Assembly (NCBI RefSeq): GCF_001429505.1
Contig: NZ_LMJW01000004.1
Location: forward strand, 182,743 to 246,742
Origin: Allobosea sp. Root483D1
GTDB taxonomy: Bacteria; Pseudomonadota; Alphaproteobacteria; Rhizobiales; Beijerinckiaceae
Direction: 5' to 3'
DNA length: 64,000 nt
Shown: piece after piece, positions 1-9,186 of the stretch
Layout: every line of letters begins with the position of its first letter
Position numbering within the stretch: position 1 is the stretch's first letter
Notes under the pieces: model-generated
Database searches by the model: none
The model's input: the letters and a program-made list of their open reading frames with translations, nothing else
What the model was told of the DNA's origin: nothing
Translations under genes and position numbers: made by a program

Positions 1-121
1 AGAAATCGGGAGCCTTGGCGCCGGGCTTCGCCGCGTTCTGGGCCAAAGCGGCGCCGGAGGCGAGCGCCAGTGCGGTGGCGGTAAGGCCGGCGATGAAGAT
101 CTGTCTGGTCACGTCTGTCAT
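1..121 (-). CDS. Exported redoxin/peroxiredoxin-like protein (N-terminus only, cut by window edge)
   Basis: Only the first 40 codons are inside the window; the rest lies beyond base 1. The visible protein has a short basic N-terminus, a hydrophobic stretch and a typical signal peptidase site (ALA before QNA), then a KPGAKAPDF segment. APDF is the usual opening of AhpC/TSA-type redoxin domains, so a periplasmic redoxin is the best guess. The start at 121 has GGAG about 6 nt upstream; an in-frame ATG at 133 lacks a ribosome site. It lies directly downstream of a DsbD-type reductase and probably receives electrons from it. The family assignment rests on very little sequence. Confidence 0.55.
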   Translation of the reverse strand, partial: MTDVTRQIFIAGLTATALALASGAALAQNAAKPGAKAPDF

Positions 122-168
122 GTCTGTCTCCATGGGTCGGTGGCAGATGGGTCGGCGTGGGCGTGATC

Positions 169-2328
169 TTATCGTGCGGTGGCGGTCTTCACCTCGCGGC
201 CGGCGGCGCGCTCGGCGGCGCTCACCACGGTCTCAGGCGTCAGCAATTGCGGCAGCACCTCCGCCTGTGCACCCTTCGTACCCGGATAGAACAGATAGAG
301 CGGAACGCCGGCGCGGCCGTACTCGGCCAGTGTCGCGGCGATCGTCGCATTGCGATTGGTCCAGTCGGCCTTGAGATAGGCGACGCCGAGCTTGGCGAAA
401 GCGTCTTTCACCTCCTGCCGCGACAGCGCGACCCGGTCGTTGGCGAGGCAGGTGATGCACCAGGCGGCGGTGAAATTGACGAAGACCGGCTTGCCCTGCC
501 CCTGCAATTCGACGACCCGCGCCGGCGACCAGACGCCGGGCGCATCCGTCCCGGCCTGCGCGGTAGGCTGCACCGATGGCGTCGCGCTCTCGATCACGAA
601 GGCCGAGGTCGCGCCGACGAGCAGGATGGCGGCTACAGCCGCGACGGCGCGCAAGGCTCGGCCACTGCCGCGCGTCACGCCGACCAGCCAGAGCGCGAAA
701 CCGGCGACGAGGATCGCGACCAGCGCCGCGAGCGCCCCGTCGGCACCGGCCTGCATGGTTGCGACCCAGATCAGCCAGATCGCGGTCGCGAACATCGGGA
801 AGGCGAAGGCCTGCTTCAGGATGAGCATCCAGCGGCCCGGCTTCGGCAGCAGCCGCAGCAGGCCGGGCGCAAAGGAGAGCGCGACGACGGGCGCGGCGAA
901 GCCGAGGGCCAGCGCCATGAAGATCGACAGCGCCGCGCCCGGCGGCTGCGTCAGCGCATAGCCCATCGCCGCGCCCATGAACGGGGCGGTGCAGGGCGTC
1001 GCGACGACGACGGCGAGCGCGCCGGTCATGAAGGCACCGACCGGACCGCTCCGGCTGGCGAGCCCGTCGCCGACGCCTTGCAGCTTGCCGCCGATCTCGA
1101 AGGCGCCGATCAGGTTGAAGCCGATCAGCGTCATCAGCACGGCGAGCAGGATGACGAGCGGCGGCGACTGCAATTGGAAGCCCCAGCCGGCGCCGAGTGC
1201 GATCACAGCTGCACCCAGCACGAAGAAGGTCGCGAGCACGCCGGCGAGGAAGAGCAGGCCCTGTTGGCGCACTTCGCTGCGGCTCGCCTGCGCGACTTGC
1301 GCGAAGCCGAGCGCCTTGATGAACAGCACCGGCAGCACGCAGGGCATCAGATTGAGGATCAGCCCGCCGGCAAAAGCAAAGGCCAGCGCCAGCCAGATCG
1401 TCAGGTCTTCGGCCGGAGGCGGCGGCAGCGTCACCTTGGCCGGCGCCTGCGCCGGAGCGGCTACTGCCTGCAGCAGGGCCGGCTCGACTTCGGCGCTGAG
1501 CGCAAGGGCGCGCTTGTTGCCGCCCTCCGCGAAGGTGAGCACGCCGTCGGTCGCCGGCGTTCCGACCTTGAAGGCGGTGGAACGGGTGAGGGTAAGCGCG
1601 CCGTTCTCGACGGGCTGCTCGGCCGCATGCTCGATCAGCGTGTCCAGGACCGGGAAGAAGCGGACATCGCTGGCGCCGGCCGGCAGGCCGGGCAAAGTGA
1701 GCGCGAGCTTGTCCTCGCCCTTCGCCGTCAGCTTGCCAGTGAAACCTGCCGGCTTCGGCAGGGCGGCGCGGGCCTCATCGATCCGCGCCTCGGCAGCGGT
1801 GTCGACAGTGCCGGCTGCCGCGATCGGCAGGTCGAGCTTGAACGCGCCTTCTTCGGGAATGCAGATCTTCTCGCAAACCAGCCAGGTCGCCTTGGCCGAG
1901 AGCGTCAGCGTCTCGCCCGGCTTGGCATTGGCCGGGACCGAGATCTCGACCGGCAGCACGACATTGTCCTCGAAGCCGAAATTGACGAGCGGCTCGACCC
2001 GGATCGCCTTGGGCGTCGGCCACTGGATCGTGCCGGCGCTCACCCCCTCCGGCAGCGTCCACTCGATACGGGTCGCTTCGCCGGAATCGCCGGGGTTCTG
2101 CCAGTAGCTGTGCCAGCCCGGCGCGAGCTTCTGGGTGAGGGCGACCTGGAAGCGCTCGCCCGGCGCGACGGCGTCGCGACTCGACAGCAAGGTGGCGGTG
2201 ACACGCGGCGAGGTCACGGGAGCGGATTCGGCGGCGAGCAACGGCGTGGGCGCCAGCAAGGCCAGCGCCATGGTGGCGCGCTGCAACAGCCGGATTGCGG
2301 TCCGGCGCGGAAGACTTGTCGCGGTCAT
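169..2328 (-). CDS. DsbD/ScsB-type thiol:disulfide interchange membrane protein
   Basis: The 719-residue protein moves reducing power from cytoplasmic thioredoxin to periplasmic thiol proteins. It has a signal peptide (residues 1-33), a periplasmic DsbD-N-like domain with a Cys pair (C152, C156), then a multi-helix membrane core holding the two redox cysteines in MPCVLPV (C330) and TPCTAPF (C446), and a C-terminal thioredoxin domain with the CXXC motif WCITC (C624, C627). This is the usual DsbD/ScsB order with every key cysteine present. The start at 2328 places the signal peptide at the N-terminus; the frame stays open upstream to 2592 but those residues look non-coding. It ends 48 bases before the redoxin gene, its likely partner. 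Confidence 0.9.
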   Translation of the reverse strand: MTATSLPRRTAIRLLQRATMALALLAPTPLLAAESAPVTSPRVTATLLSSRDAVAPGERFQVALTQKLAPGWHSYWQNPGDSGEATRIEWTLPEGVSAGTIQWPTPKAIRVEPLVNFGFEDNVVLPVEISVPANAKPGETLTLSAKATWLVCEKICIPEEGAFKLDLPIAAAGTVDTAAEARIDEARAALPKPAGFTGKLTAKGEDKLALTLPGLPAGASDVRFFPVLDTLIEHAAEQPVENGALTLTRSTAFKVGTPATDGVLTFAEGGNKRALALSAEVEPALLQAVAAPAQAPAKVTLPPPPAEDLTIWLALAFAFAGGLILNLMPCVLPVLFIKALGFAQVAQASRSEVRQQGLLFLAGVLATFFVLGAAVIALGAGWGFQLQSPPLVILLAVLMTLIGFNLIGAFEIGGKLQGVGDGLASRSGPVGAFMTGALAVVVATPCTAPFMGAAMGYALTQPPGAALSIFMALALGFAAPVVALSFAPGLLRLLPKPGRWMLILKQAFAFPMFATAIWLIWVATMQAGADGALAALVAILVAGFALWLVGVTRGSGRALRAVAAVAAILLVGATSAFVIESATPSVQPTAQAGTDAPGVWSPARVVELQGQGKPVFVNFTAAWCITCLANDRVALSRQEVKDAFAKLGVAYLKADWTNRNATIAATLAEYGRAGVPLYLFYPGTKGAQAEVLPQLLTPETVVSAAERAAGREVKTATAR

Positions 2329-2398
2329 GCCGATCAGATGCCCCCTTCCGCCGCGAAAAGCCAATGACAAGCGGGTGAGGGCGGCGCGAGGTCGCAGG

Positions 2399-2680
2399 TC
2401 AGGTGGTCCGGCCGACCTCGCGCGCGACGTCCGAGAAGGGACGCATCCCGCTTTCCGGCCGGGTTGCGATCGAAAGGAAACGGGCAGCGAAGGCGAGCGA
2501 GTCGCGTTGGCTCGGACTGAGTTGGTCGCAGCGTTGCCGGTCGGCGAGCCCGGTTCGTTCGGCGTCCGCCAGCGCAGCCTTGAGTTGCCCATCGCTGAGA
2601 GCGCCTGAGGCCACCAGTGAGCGTAGAACGGCAGTGAAGGCCAGCAGCACGCCTTCGAGCTGGAGATTGGCGACGTTCAT
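2399..2680 (-). CDS. Small hypothetical protein (93 aa)
   Basis: The 93-residue protein begins with a good ribosome site (GGAGG, 5 nt before ATG). The composition is soluble and mostly helical, with no signal peptide, membrane segment or Cys/His motif. I do not recognise the family. It lies 70 bases upstream of the dsbD-type gene on the same strand and may share its transcript. The good ribosome site and native codon use favour a real gene over a chance frame. No function is assigned. Confidence 0.6.
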   Translation of the reverse strand: MNVANLQLEGVLLAFTAVLRSLVASGALSDGQLKAALADAERTGLADRQRCDQLSPSQRDSLAFAARFLSIATRPESGMRPFSDVAREVGRTT

Positions 2681-2806
2681 CTCGTCCTCCCGACGCTGAT
2701 CGATCGGGCGGTCGGACGGCCACCGGGCAAGCCTGTGCCGGGGCCGCTCTCCGGCGCCCGGCGCATCTTGACATGGTCAGCCGGCCGCGGCGACCAGCTT
2801 ATCTGT

Positions 2807-3841
2807 TCAGGCCGCCTGCGGTTGCTCGGCCGGAGGCAGATAGGCGCCCTGGAAGGTCGTCATCACATGCGCGACCATCTCGCGGGCGATGTGGAGCTGG
2901 TCGTCCTCGAAGGCGATCGTGCGCGGCGAGTTGAGCACGATCTCGTAGCTCGGGAAGTAGTCGACATAGTCGAAGCGGCGGAACAGCTCCTCGGCCACGG
3001 CGCGCAGCAGCGATTTCGAGGCGCTGTTGGCGACGATCACGTCGGCATCCTTGAAGGTCGCCCCGAACGGCACCGGCGACACCGTGACGACGAAGCGCAT
3101 CTCGGGATTGCAGTGCTCGCGGATCAAACCGATGATGTCGAGCATGTCGGCCAGCGTCGCGTCATAGCCGTAGTCGACGAAGCGGAAGCGCTCCGGCATG
3201 CGCTGCAGCCAGCTCGGCCCGGGATGGGCGTTCATGGCGATCCCGGTCTCGGCATCGAGCCAGGTCTCGGTCAGGCCGAGCGTGAAGAAGCAGATGCGCG
3301 CCTGCTTGATCGTCGCCGTCGCCTCGGTCAGCCGCTTGCGATTGGCGAAGGCGGTGTCGCGGTCGAGCAGCTTGAGGCCGCTGGCATGCGGGTCGAACCA
3401 CTGCCCGGGCGCGAGTTCGATCAACCCGTCATTGGGGTAGCTCTCGCCGCGCAGCACGCGCCTGAGCTCATGCGTCATCGAGCGGACCGAGTACTTGTTG
3501 AGCGCGCCGCGGGAAAGCTGGCCGCGATCGGCACCGCCGCCGCGGCCAGTCTCCTCGTCCCAGCTTTCGAAATGCTCGGCCGGCACGCCATGGCCGCGCA
3601 GCAGCAGCGGCAGGCCGCGCATCATCAGGATGTTCTCGACCTCGCGCGCGAAGCACGAGCCCATGGTGAAGATCGGCCAGGACGGGTCGATCTTGAACTT
3701 CGGCTTGTGCTCGACGGCTAGGTAATTTCCGGTCGTCAGGCGCTCCTTGGCCATCTTCTCCGGCTTGCCCGAGATCCAGCCGCGCACGGGGTTGCCGCGC
3801 ATGATGGAGAGGGCGGTGCCTGCATTGTATTCGATCTTCAT
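2807..3841 (-). CDS. GSCFA domain protein of the surface-glycan island
   Basis: The 344-residue soluble protein carries the signature GSCFA at residues 61-65, preceded by FTM, which names this family. GSCFA proteins occur in capsule and exopolysaccharide loci. Their activity is not established, but the Gly-Ser block resembles SGNH-type esterases, so acyl transfer or removal on a glycan is possible. The start at 3841 has AGGAG 7 nt upstream; residues encoded further upstream look non-coding. It is the last gene of the minus-strand island, 144 bases after the pyruvyl transferase gene at 3986-5446. No signal peptide is seen, so it acts in the cytoplasm unless exported otherwise. Confidence 0.8.
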   Translation of the reverse strand: MKIEYNAGTALSIMRGNPVRGWISGKPEKMAKERLTTGNYLAVEHKPKFKIDPSWPIFTMGSCFAREVENILMMRGLPLLLRGHGVPAEHFESWDEETGRGGGADRGQLSRGALNKYSVRSMTHELRRVLRGESYPNDGLIELAPGQWFDPHASGLKLLDRDTAFANRKRLTEATATIKQARICFFTLGLTETWLDAETGIAMNAHPGPSWLQRMPERFRFVDYGYDATLADMLDIIGLIREHCNPEMRFVVTVSPVPFGATFKDADVIVANSASKSLLRAVAEELFRRFDYVDYFPSYEIVLNSPRTIAFEDDQLHIAREMVAHVMTTFQGAYLPPAEQPQAA

Positions 3842-3985
3842 GATCGTCTCCTGCGTTCGTGGAACCTCTCGGGCTCGACGTTGCGGGCTTCGAAAGCCTT
3901 GCATGCTCGCCGCGCTCGCTGATGACCCGGCGGCCCCCGGGGCGTTTCCTCCGACCGGCGCGATCTTCGCCGCGCCGGGTTTGGG

Positions 3986-5446
3986 TCACATGCGGTGGGG
4001 AATGCCGTTGTAGTCGAGGAAGCCGCGCATCCGGTCGTAGGAGGCGGCATAGCTCTTCGCGAGATTGCCCAGCGCCGCCTCCTGGTAGACGGCACGCCAG
4101 CCGCCTTCCGCCAGCGCCGCCTCCGACACGATCGGGATCTTCAGCGTCTCGGCCAATTCCTGGCTGCGTGTGTCGTAGGCGACGAGCACGCCCGGCACAC
4201 CGTGCGCGACGGCCGGCAGCACGCCATGGACGCGGTAGCCGACGGCAAGGTCGATCGACCTCGCGAACTCGTCATAGCGCTCGACGTCGAAGAAGGAGAA
4301 CAGCTGCTTCTCGTAGATGCGCCGCATCGCGGTATCGTCCGGCCCGTCCCACCACTTGGTCCTGACGAACTCGGCGACGGCCTTCTCCTTCGCGGCGCCA
4401 TCGCGCAGGAAGAAGGCCTTCTCCTCCTGCTCGCCATGCGAGGACATCACCATCTCGCTCTGGCTGTCGACCTTGAGCAGCGCGGCCTTCTGGTTGCGCA
4501 GATAGGCTTCAGGATCGGCGGTGTAGCTCTTGTCGGCCTCGCGGCGCAGGCTGAAGGCGACCTTGCGGATCTCGCGCTGGTCGGGGATGCGGATCTTCAG
4601 GTCACGATTGCGGGTCCGGAAGATCGAGGGACAACCGACGACCTCGACATTGCGGATGCCGTTCTGGCGCAGGGTCTCGGCGCTGAAGGCGCCGCGCACG
4701 CCAATCGAGGCACAGCGCTCGCCGACGATCGACCAGAAGCGCTTCGAAGCCTCCGGAAGCTCGATCCTGCGGTTCTGGCTCGCCTGGGCGCCAACGCCGA
4801 TGGCGTAGACCGGCAGCTTCACCCGCTCCAGCACCTCGACGGCGCGGAACCACTCCATGTTCTCGTGGATGAAGTTCGAGCCGCGCACGAAGACGAAGTC
4901 GAACTCGTTGGCATAGCGCTCGATGTCGGCCTCGGTCGGCGCCATGATCTTCATCGGCTCCAGATGCGCGTAGCGCAGGAGCTTCAGTGTCGAATCATAG
5001 ACGATCATGTCGCCGATGTTGAAGTAGTCGGAGAGCAGCTTCTCCATCGGCGCGCGGTACCAGCGCACCTTGTCGTGCTCATGGACCTCGCCGGCCGGAT
5101 AGATCACCAGCGCGCGCAGTTTGGTCTCGGTCGCGATCGGACGCAGATTCGAGCCCGGGGCGAGCGTGCCCGTGGCTGCATCGGCGATCGCGACCGAGTG
5201 GGGGCGCCCATTGGGCATACCTGGCAGCGGGATCGTCAGCTCGGCGACATCGGCTTCGCCGGTGACGATCGCGCCGGGATGGATGGTGGCGTAGTCCTGC
5301 CCGTCGAGCATCAGCTTGAGCACCGGCCAGCTCCGGTCGGGCCGGCGCCCGATGGCGACGACGACCTCGCCGGTGGTGGCGCGCAGGATCTTGATGGCGT
5401 TCTCAGCCGAGACCACGGAGCCGAGATTGAGCACGGGCGCGTTCAT
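3986..5446 (-). CDS. Polysaccharide pyruvyl transferase family protein, long paralog (486 aa)
   Basis: This family (CsaB type) moves pyruvate from PEP onto sugar hydroxyls as a ketal, giving glycans a negative charge. Residues ~115-486 form the transferase domain and include VRGSNFIHENMEWFRAVEVL, IGVGAQ, GVRGAFSAE and VVGCPSIFR blocks and a late GYRVHG block typical of the family. Residues 1-110 are an additional beta-rich module absent from the paralog at 6642-7847; the two proteins otherwise align closely. The ATG lies in an ATGA overlap with the stop of the propeller gene and has AGGAGG just upstream, so translation is coupled. The acceptor sugar cannot be told from sequence. Confidence 0.85.
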   Translation of the reverse strand: MNAPVLNLGSVVSAENAIKILRATTGEVVVAIGRRPDRSWPVLKLMLDGQDYATIHPGAIVTGEADVAELTIPLPGMPNGRPHSVAIADAATGTLAPGSNLRPIATETKLRALVIYPAGEVHEHDKVRWYRAPMEKLLSDYFNIGDMIVYDSTLKLLRYAHLEPMKIMAPTEADIERYANEFDFVFVRGSNFIHENMEWFRAVEVLERVKLPVYAIGVGAQASQNRRIELPEASKRFWSIVGERCASIGVRGAFSAETLRQNGIRNVEVVGCPSIFRTRNRDLKIRIPDQREIRKVAFSLRREADKSYTADPEAYLRNQKAALLKVDSQSEMVMSSHGEQEEKAFFLRDGAAKEKAVAEFVRTKWWDGPDDTAMRRIYEKQLFSFFDVERYDEFARSIDLAVGYRVHGVLPAVAHGVPGVLVAYDTRSQELAETLKIPIVSEAALAEGGWRAVYQEAALGNLAKSYAASYDRMRGFLDYNGIPHRM

Positions 5447-6645
5447 GGCCCCTCCTTGACGAATTGAACCTTGAGGCGGACCAGGTCGCGGTCGGGGCCG
5501 AGCTTGCAGTCGGCGACCTTCATCTTGGTCATGAAGAGATAGGCCTCGTCGCCGGTCGTCTCGAAATTGCGCGAGCGCGAGGCAGGATCGGCGAGCGCGC
5601 CGTAGCCGTAGCGGAGCCGGTCGCTGCAGTTCTTGCTCCACATGGTCGGGTGGACCATCAGCGTCTGCAGCGGCGACCAGCGGATGAGGTCATCCGACCA
5701 GCTATAGGCGACGCGGCCCCCAGTGATGTTCTGGCTGGGGTCGGGGCCGAGATGGAAGAGCGCGAGCCATTTTCCGCTCGCCTCGTGCCGGGTCAGCGAT
5801 CCCACCGTGGTCGGCAGTGGCTTGAGCGGCTGGCAGGGCCGCGCCTGGCTCAGGTCGTCGCGATAGGGATCGACGGCGCGGATGGTGAAATCCTGCCCGT
5901 CAAAGGCGCGCCAGGCGGTCGGGTCCTTGATTTCGCTGCTGCGGAACAGGCAGACGCCGCTCTTCTGACCTTCGCCACCGGTGGTCGCGATCAGCGCGTA
6001 CCAGGCGCCGTCCTCCTGGACGATGTTGGACGGGTTGAAGAAGCCGCGATGCCGGCCCTGGCCGACATCCTGCTTATAGGGCGGCGCCGCCACCAGCGGA
6101 CGCGGCTCATCGGTCTTGAAGCTCAGCCCGCCATCCTTCGAATGGGCGGCGGTGACGACATTGTACCAGCAGCTCATCGCATCCTTGAAGCGGCAGGCTC
6201 CGGGATGCTTGTCGGCATGGAATTCGGCGTGCACCAGCGCCTCGACATTGCGGCCATCGCCGGTCCAGGTCGCGGCGATCCAGCTCTTGTCGCTGAACTG
6301 GCTCGGATCCGGGCTGCTCTTCGCCTCGAACGAGACCGCGCAGCTCTTGCGGATCGAGGCGAGGTCGCCACCGATCAGCGGCCGGCTGCGATAATGGCTG
6401 GCGAAGGCGACGACCTCGCCCTTGTTGTCGCGGAAGGCGCGCAAAGGGGCATCCGGCAGATCCCATTCCTCGCAGCGCTCGCGTGCCCAGGAGACGACCG
6501 TCTCTTCCTTAGCGTCGGGAGCGATCTCCAGTCGATAGCCGGCCCCCTTTGGGCTCGGCGCCTGCTGGGCGAAGCCGGCGACCGGAGCCGCAACTGCCAG
6601 CAGGACAGCCGGCAGCCAGGCGAAGGCGCTGCGGACGCGCCTCAT
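5443..6645 (-). CDS. Secreted five-bladed beta-propeller protein, GH43-like (400 aa)
   Basis: A clear Sec signal peptide (arginine-rich start, hydrophobic core, GFA-QQ cleavage near residue 26) leads into a mature domain with repeated short strands such as FNPSNIVQEDGAWYALIATT and GRVAYSWSDDLIRWS. That pattern resembles five-bladed propellers of the GH43/GH62/GH117 type. The mature part has several cysteines, consistent with periplasmic or extracellular disulfides. I cannot identify a full catalytic acid set, so it may be a glycan hydrolase or only a binding protein. The gene is joined by ATGA overlaps to a pyruvyl transferase gene on each side, so an exported protein is made in step with two cytoplasmic enzymes. 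Confidence 0.7.
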   Translation of the reverse strand: MRRVRSAFAWLPAVLLAVAAPVAGFAQQAPSPKGAGYRLEIAPDAKEETVVSWARERCEEWDLPDAPLRAFRDNKGEVVAFASHYRSRPLIGGDLASIRKSCAVSFEAKSSPDPSQFSDKSWIAATWTGDGRNVEALVHAEFHADKHPGACRFKDAMSCWYNVVTAAHSKDGGLSFKTDEPRPLVAAPPYKQDVGQGRHRGFFNPSNIVQEDGAWYALIATTGGEGQKSGVCLFRSSEIKDPTAWRAFDGQDFTIRAVDPYRDDLSQARPCQPLKPLPTTVGSLTRHEASGKWLALFHLGPDPSQNITGGRVAYSWSDDLIRWSPLQTLMVHPTMWSKNCSDRLRYGYGALADPASRSRNFETTGDEAYLFMTKMKVADCKLGPDRDLVRLKVQFVKEGP

Positions 6646-7847
6646 GCCACCTTCCTTTCCGGCTCGGGAGCCGGTGGCGCCGACGGGGCAGCCGCAGCGG
6701 GCTTTGCCATCTTGTGGTCGACCTTGTTCTCGCTGAGGAAGGCGCTCATCGCGCCATAGGTCCGGGCATAGGCCGCGTTGAAGCGGTCGAAGAGCGCCTG
6801 GTTCCAGTACTCTTCCAGCTTGAACGGTTTGTCGCCGAAGACGTCGACGCTCGGGATCTGGAAGGTCTCGGCGAACTCGACGGTGCGGCTGTCATAGGTG
6901 AAGTAGATCGAGGGCGTGCCGTTGGCGAGTGCCATCAGATTGCCGTGCAGCCGGTAGCCAAGCACGAGATCGAGCTTGCGGACGAGTTGCTCGTATCCGG
7001 CGACGACGTCCGAATAGAACATCCGGTCGCGGTAGAGCGCTTCCATCTGCTCATCGAGATACCATTGGGTCGCCCAGCCATTCTCGCGCAGGGCGGCCAT
7101 GCCCTCCAGCTTCTGCTCGGGCGTGCCGAGAGCGAGCTTCTTCTCCTCGACCTCGCCCTGGGACATCAGCGTGACCTCGAAGCGATCCGCCATCGCCTTC
7201 ACCAGGTCGCGGTGGAAGGTCAGGTAGCGCTTGATGTCCTTGGCGTAGTGCTTGGAGACCTCGCGGCGCAGCGTGACGCCGACTTGGCTGACGCTGTCGA
7301 GCGCCGGCAGGCGGATAGCGAGGTCCGCCCGGTTGTTGCGGAAGGCGGTCGGGCAGCCGATGATCCGGGCATTCTTGATGCCGAGCTCATTCATCACCTC
7401 GGCCGAATAGGTGCCGCGCACGCCGAGCGAGGCGGTCGAGTCCGAGATCAGCTTGAGGACGGTCTTGCTGTCCTCGCTGAGTTCCAGCTTGCCGCTGACC
7501 GGCGCCTGCGCGCCGATGCCGAAGGCCAGCACCGGCAGCTTCAGCCGGCGCAGCACCTCGGCGGTGCGGCTCCAGTTCATCCCGGCGTGCACATAGTTCG
7601 AGCCGCGCAGGAAGACGTAGTCGAACTCGGCGTTGAACCGGTCGATCTGCTGGGGGTCGATGCTGGTGATCGGCAATTCCTCGAGCTTCTCGAAGTTGAG
7701 CAGCTTCAGCGAGGAATCGAAGACGAAGGCGTCGCCGATATTGTGGTAGTGGTTGATGTGGCTCTGCAGGTCGGCGTGGCGGTACCAGCGGACATTGTCG
7801 TGGTCGTAGACCTCGCCGGACGGGCTGATCACGAGGATGCGGGCCAT
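6642..7847 (-). CDS. Polysaccharide pyruvyl transferase family protein, short paralog (401 aa)
   Basis: Only the transferase domain is present, starting at MARILVISPSGEVYDHDNVR. It aligns along its length with the C-terminal 370 residues of the 486-residue protein at 3986-5446, sharing LRGSNYVHAG, FGIGAQAP, GVRGTYSAE and IGCPTAFR blocks. The start at 7847 is supported by GGGAG about 9 nt upstream. It ends in a short tail rich in Ala and Pro. Its stop overlaps the start of the secreted propeller gene (ATGA), and it follows the GT4 gene by 32 bases. Two diverged copies suggest two acceptor sugars or a heteromeric enzyme; neither is shown. Confidence 0.85.
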   Translation of the reverse strand: MARILVISPSGEVYDHDNVRWYRHADLQSHINHYHNIGDAFVFDSSLKLLNFEKLEELPITSIDPQQIDRFNAEFDYVFLRGSNYVHAGMNWSRTAEVLRRLKLPVLAFGIGAQAPVSGKLELSEDSKTVLKLISDSTASLGVRGTYSAEVMNELGIKNARIIGCPTAFRNNRADLAIRLPALDSVSQVGVTLRREVSKHYAKDIKRYLTFHRDLVKAMADRFEVTLMSQGEVEEKKLALGTPEQKLEGMAALRENGWATQWYLDEQMEALYRDRMFYSDVVAGYEQLVRKLDLVLGYRLHGNLMALANGTPSIYFTYDSRTVEFAETFQIPSVDVFGDKPFKLEEYWNQALFDRFNAAYARTYGAMSAFLSENKVDHKMAKPAAAAPSAPPAPEPERKVA

Positions 7848-7879
7848 GGTCGCGTTCTCCCTTCTTGTTTCTGCGCTGC

Positions 7880-9184
7880 TCACGCGATCATCGGCGCGGC
7901 GGCGCGATTGGCCGGAGCCGGCATGCCCCGCTCGGCGATCAGGCGCTGGTAGAGCGCCAGATGCTGGTCGGCGCAGTCGACATGGCTGAGCGGCTTCTTG
8001 ATGCCTGCGCGCAGGCGCTCCCACAGCCCGGGCTCGCTCAGCGCCCGGGTCATGCAGTCGACGAGGTCCTCCGGGCTGCCGGAGCGGAAATGCAGTCCGT
8101 CGACCTCGTCGGTGATCTTCTCGGCCATGCCGCCGAGATTGCTGGAGAGGATCGGGCGGCCGTGGAAGAAGGCCTCCTGGATCACGATCGGCGAGTTCTC
8201 CCACCAGACCGAGGGCATCACCACCCAGTCGACCGAACGCATCAGGTTCGGCATCTCGTGGTTCTGGAAGGCGCCGCAGAAGCGCACGCGCCGCCCGGCC
8301 GCCTCGACCAGGTCGGCGAACTTCTTCTTGTAGGCCTCCGGCTGCCTGTCGAGATTGCCGCCATAGACCATCAGCACGCTGTCCTCGCCCCAGACCGAAT
8401 CCGGGATGCGGGTGACGGCGTCGAGCAGCACGTCCGCGCCCTTATAGGGGGTGAGCTGGCCGAAATAGGCGAAACGCGAGCGCCGACTCTCGGGGTCCGG
8501 CAGCGGCCGTGGCGGCGCGACCTCGGCGACGTCGATGCCGTTCTCGATCACCGAGAAGCGCTCGGCTGCGAGCCCCCATTGCTGGTAGCGCTCGGCGAGG
8601 AAGCGGCTCGGCGAGACGAAATGGTCGGCGAGGTTGAGGATGCCCTTGATGAAGGTCTCGCGCGCCAGGAAGCGTGCCGGCGAGATATCCGGGAAGCAGG
8701 CGTTGCAGTCGCTGGGCGAGGACCGGTAGCAGAGCTTGAAGGCGCCGGTCTTCACCATCTGCCCGTGATGGTGGCAGATCGAGAGATATTCGTGGAAGGT
8801 GACCACGATCAGCGCATCCGGCAGCGTGTCGCGCACGGCGAAGATGCATTCGAGCCCGAGCCCGATGAAATGGTGGAAATGCACCACGTCGGGCTTGAGG
8901 TCGCGCAGCACGCGGACGAAGTCGCGCTCGATCTCGTCGGTGGCGCGGTTCGACAGCAGGAAGTGATCGTACTCCTCGGCATAGTAGAGCAGTTCGCCAC
9001 CGCGCTGGCGCAGGCTCATCAGCGCCGTGCCGGCATGGCGCGGCGTCGGCGCGCCGACCCGGGCAAGGTAGTGCGTGTCGAGCTCGGCCTTGGCCCGGAA
9101 GCCCTTGTGCAGATTGTAGGAGGCGATCTCGGCGCCACCCAGCGAGAAGGAAGGGTGGCCGTGCGAGACGACGAGGATACGCAT
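7880..9184 (-). CDS. Glycosyltransferase family 4, GT-B fold (434 aa)
   Basis: The protein starts MRILVVSHGHPSFSLGGAEI, the usual GT4 N-terminal Rossmann strand and GGAE loop. It has an internal Cys-rich region (SDCNACFPDIS) and a C-terminal donor-binding half with ENSPIVIQEAFFHGRPILSS, the EX7E region. These enzymes transfer a sugar from an activated donor with retention. An alternative start 6 nt upstream (9190) overlaps the previous stop as ATGA; 9184 was chosen because AGAGG then sits at proper spacing. It is a clear paralog of the GT4 at 12136-13389, sharing the FVSPSRFL block and the Cys-rich region. Donor and acceptor are unknown. Confidence 0.88.
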   Translation of the reverse strand: MRILVVSHGHPSFSLGGAEIASYNLHKGFRAKAELDTHYLARVGAPTPRHAGTALMSLRQRGGELLYYAEEYDHFLLSNRATDEIERDFVRVLRDLKPDVVHFHHFIGLGLECIFAVRDTLPDALIVVTFHEYLSICHHHGQMVKTGAFKLCYRSSPSDCNACFPDISPARFLARETFIKGILNLADHFVSPSRFLAERYQQWGLAAERFSVIENGIDVAEVAPPRPLPDPESRRSRFAYFGQLTPYKGADVLLDAVTRIPDSVWGEDSVLMVYGGNLDRQPEAYKKKFADLVEAAGRRVRFCGAFQNHEMPNLMRSVDWVVMPSVWWENSPIVIQEAFFHGRPILSSNLGGMAEKITDEVDGLHFRSGSPEDLVDCMTRALSEPGLWERLRAGIKKPLSHVDCADQHLALYQRLIAERGMPAPANRAAAPMIA

Positions 9185-9186
9185 GC

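Noticed and set aside
157..2367. Long open frame on the plus strand opposite the DsbD-type gene
   Set aside because: It is the antisense shadow of a well-supported gene in GC-rich DNA, has an Arg/Gly/Asp/Gln-rich composition without motifs, and no ribosome site.
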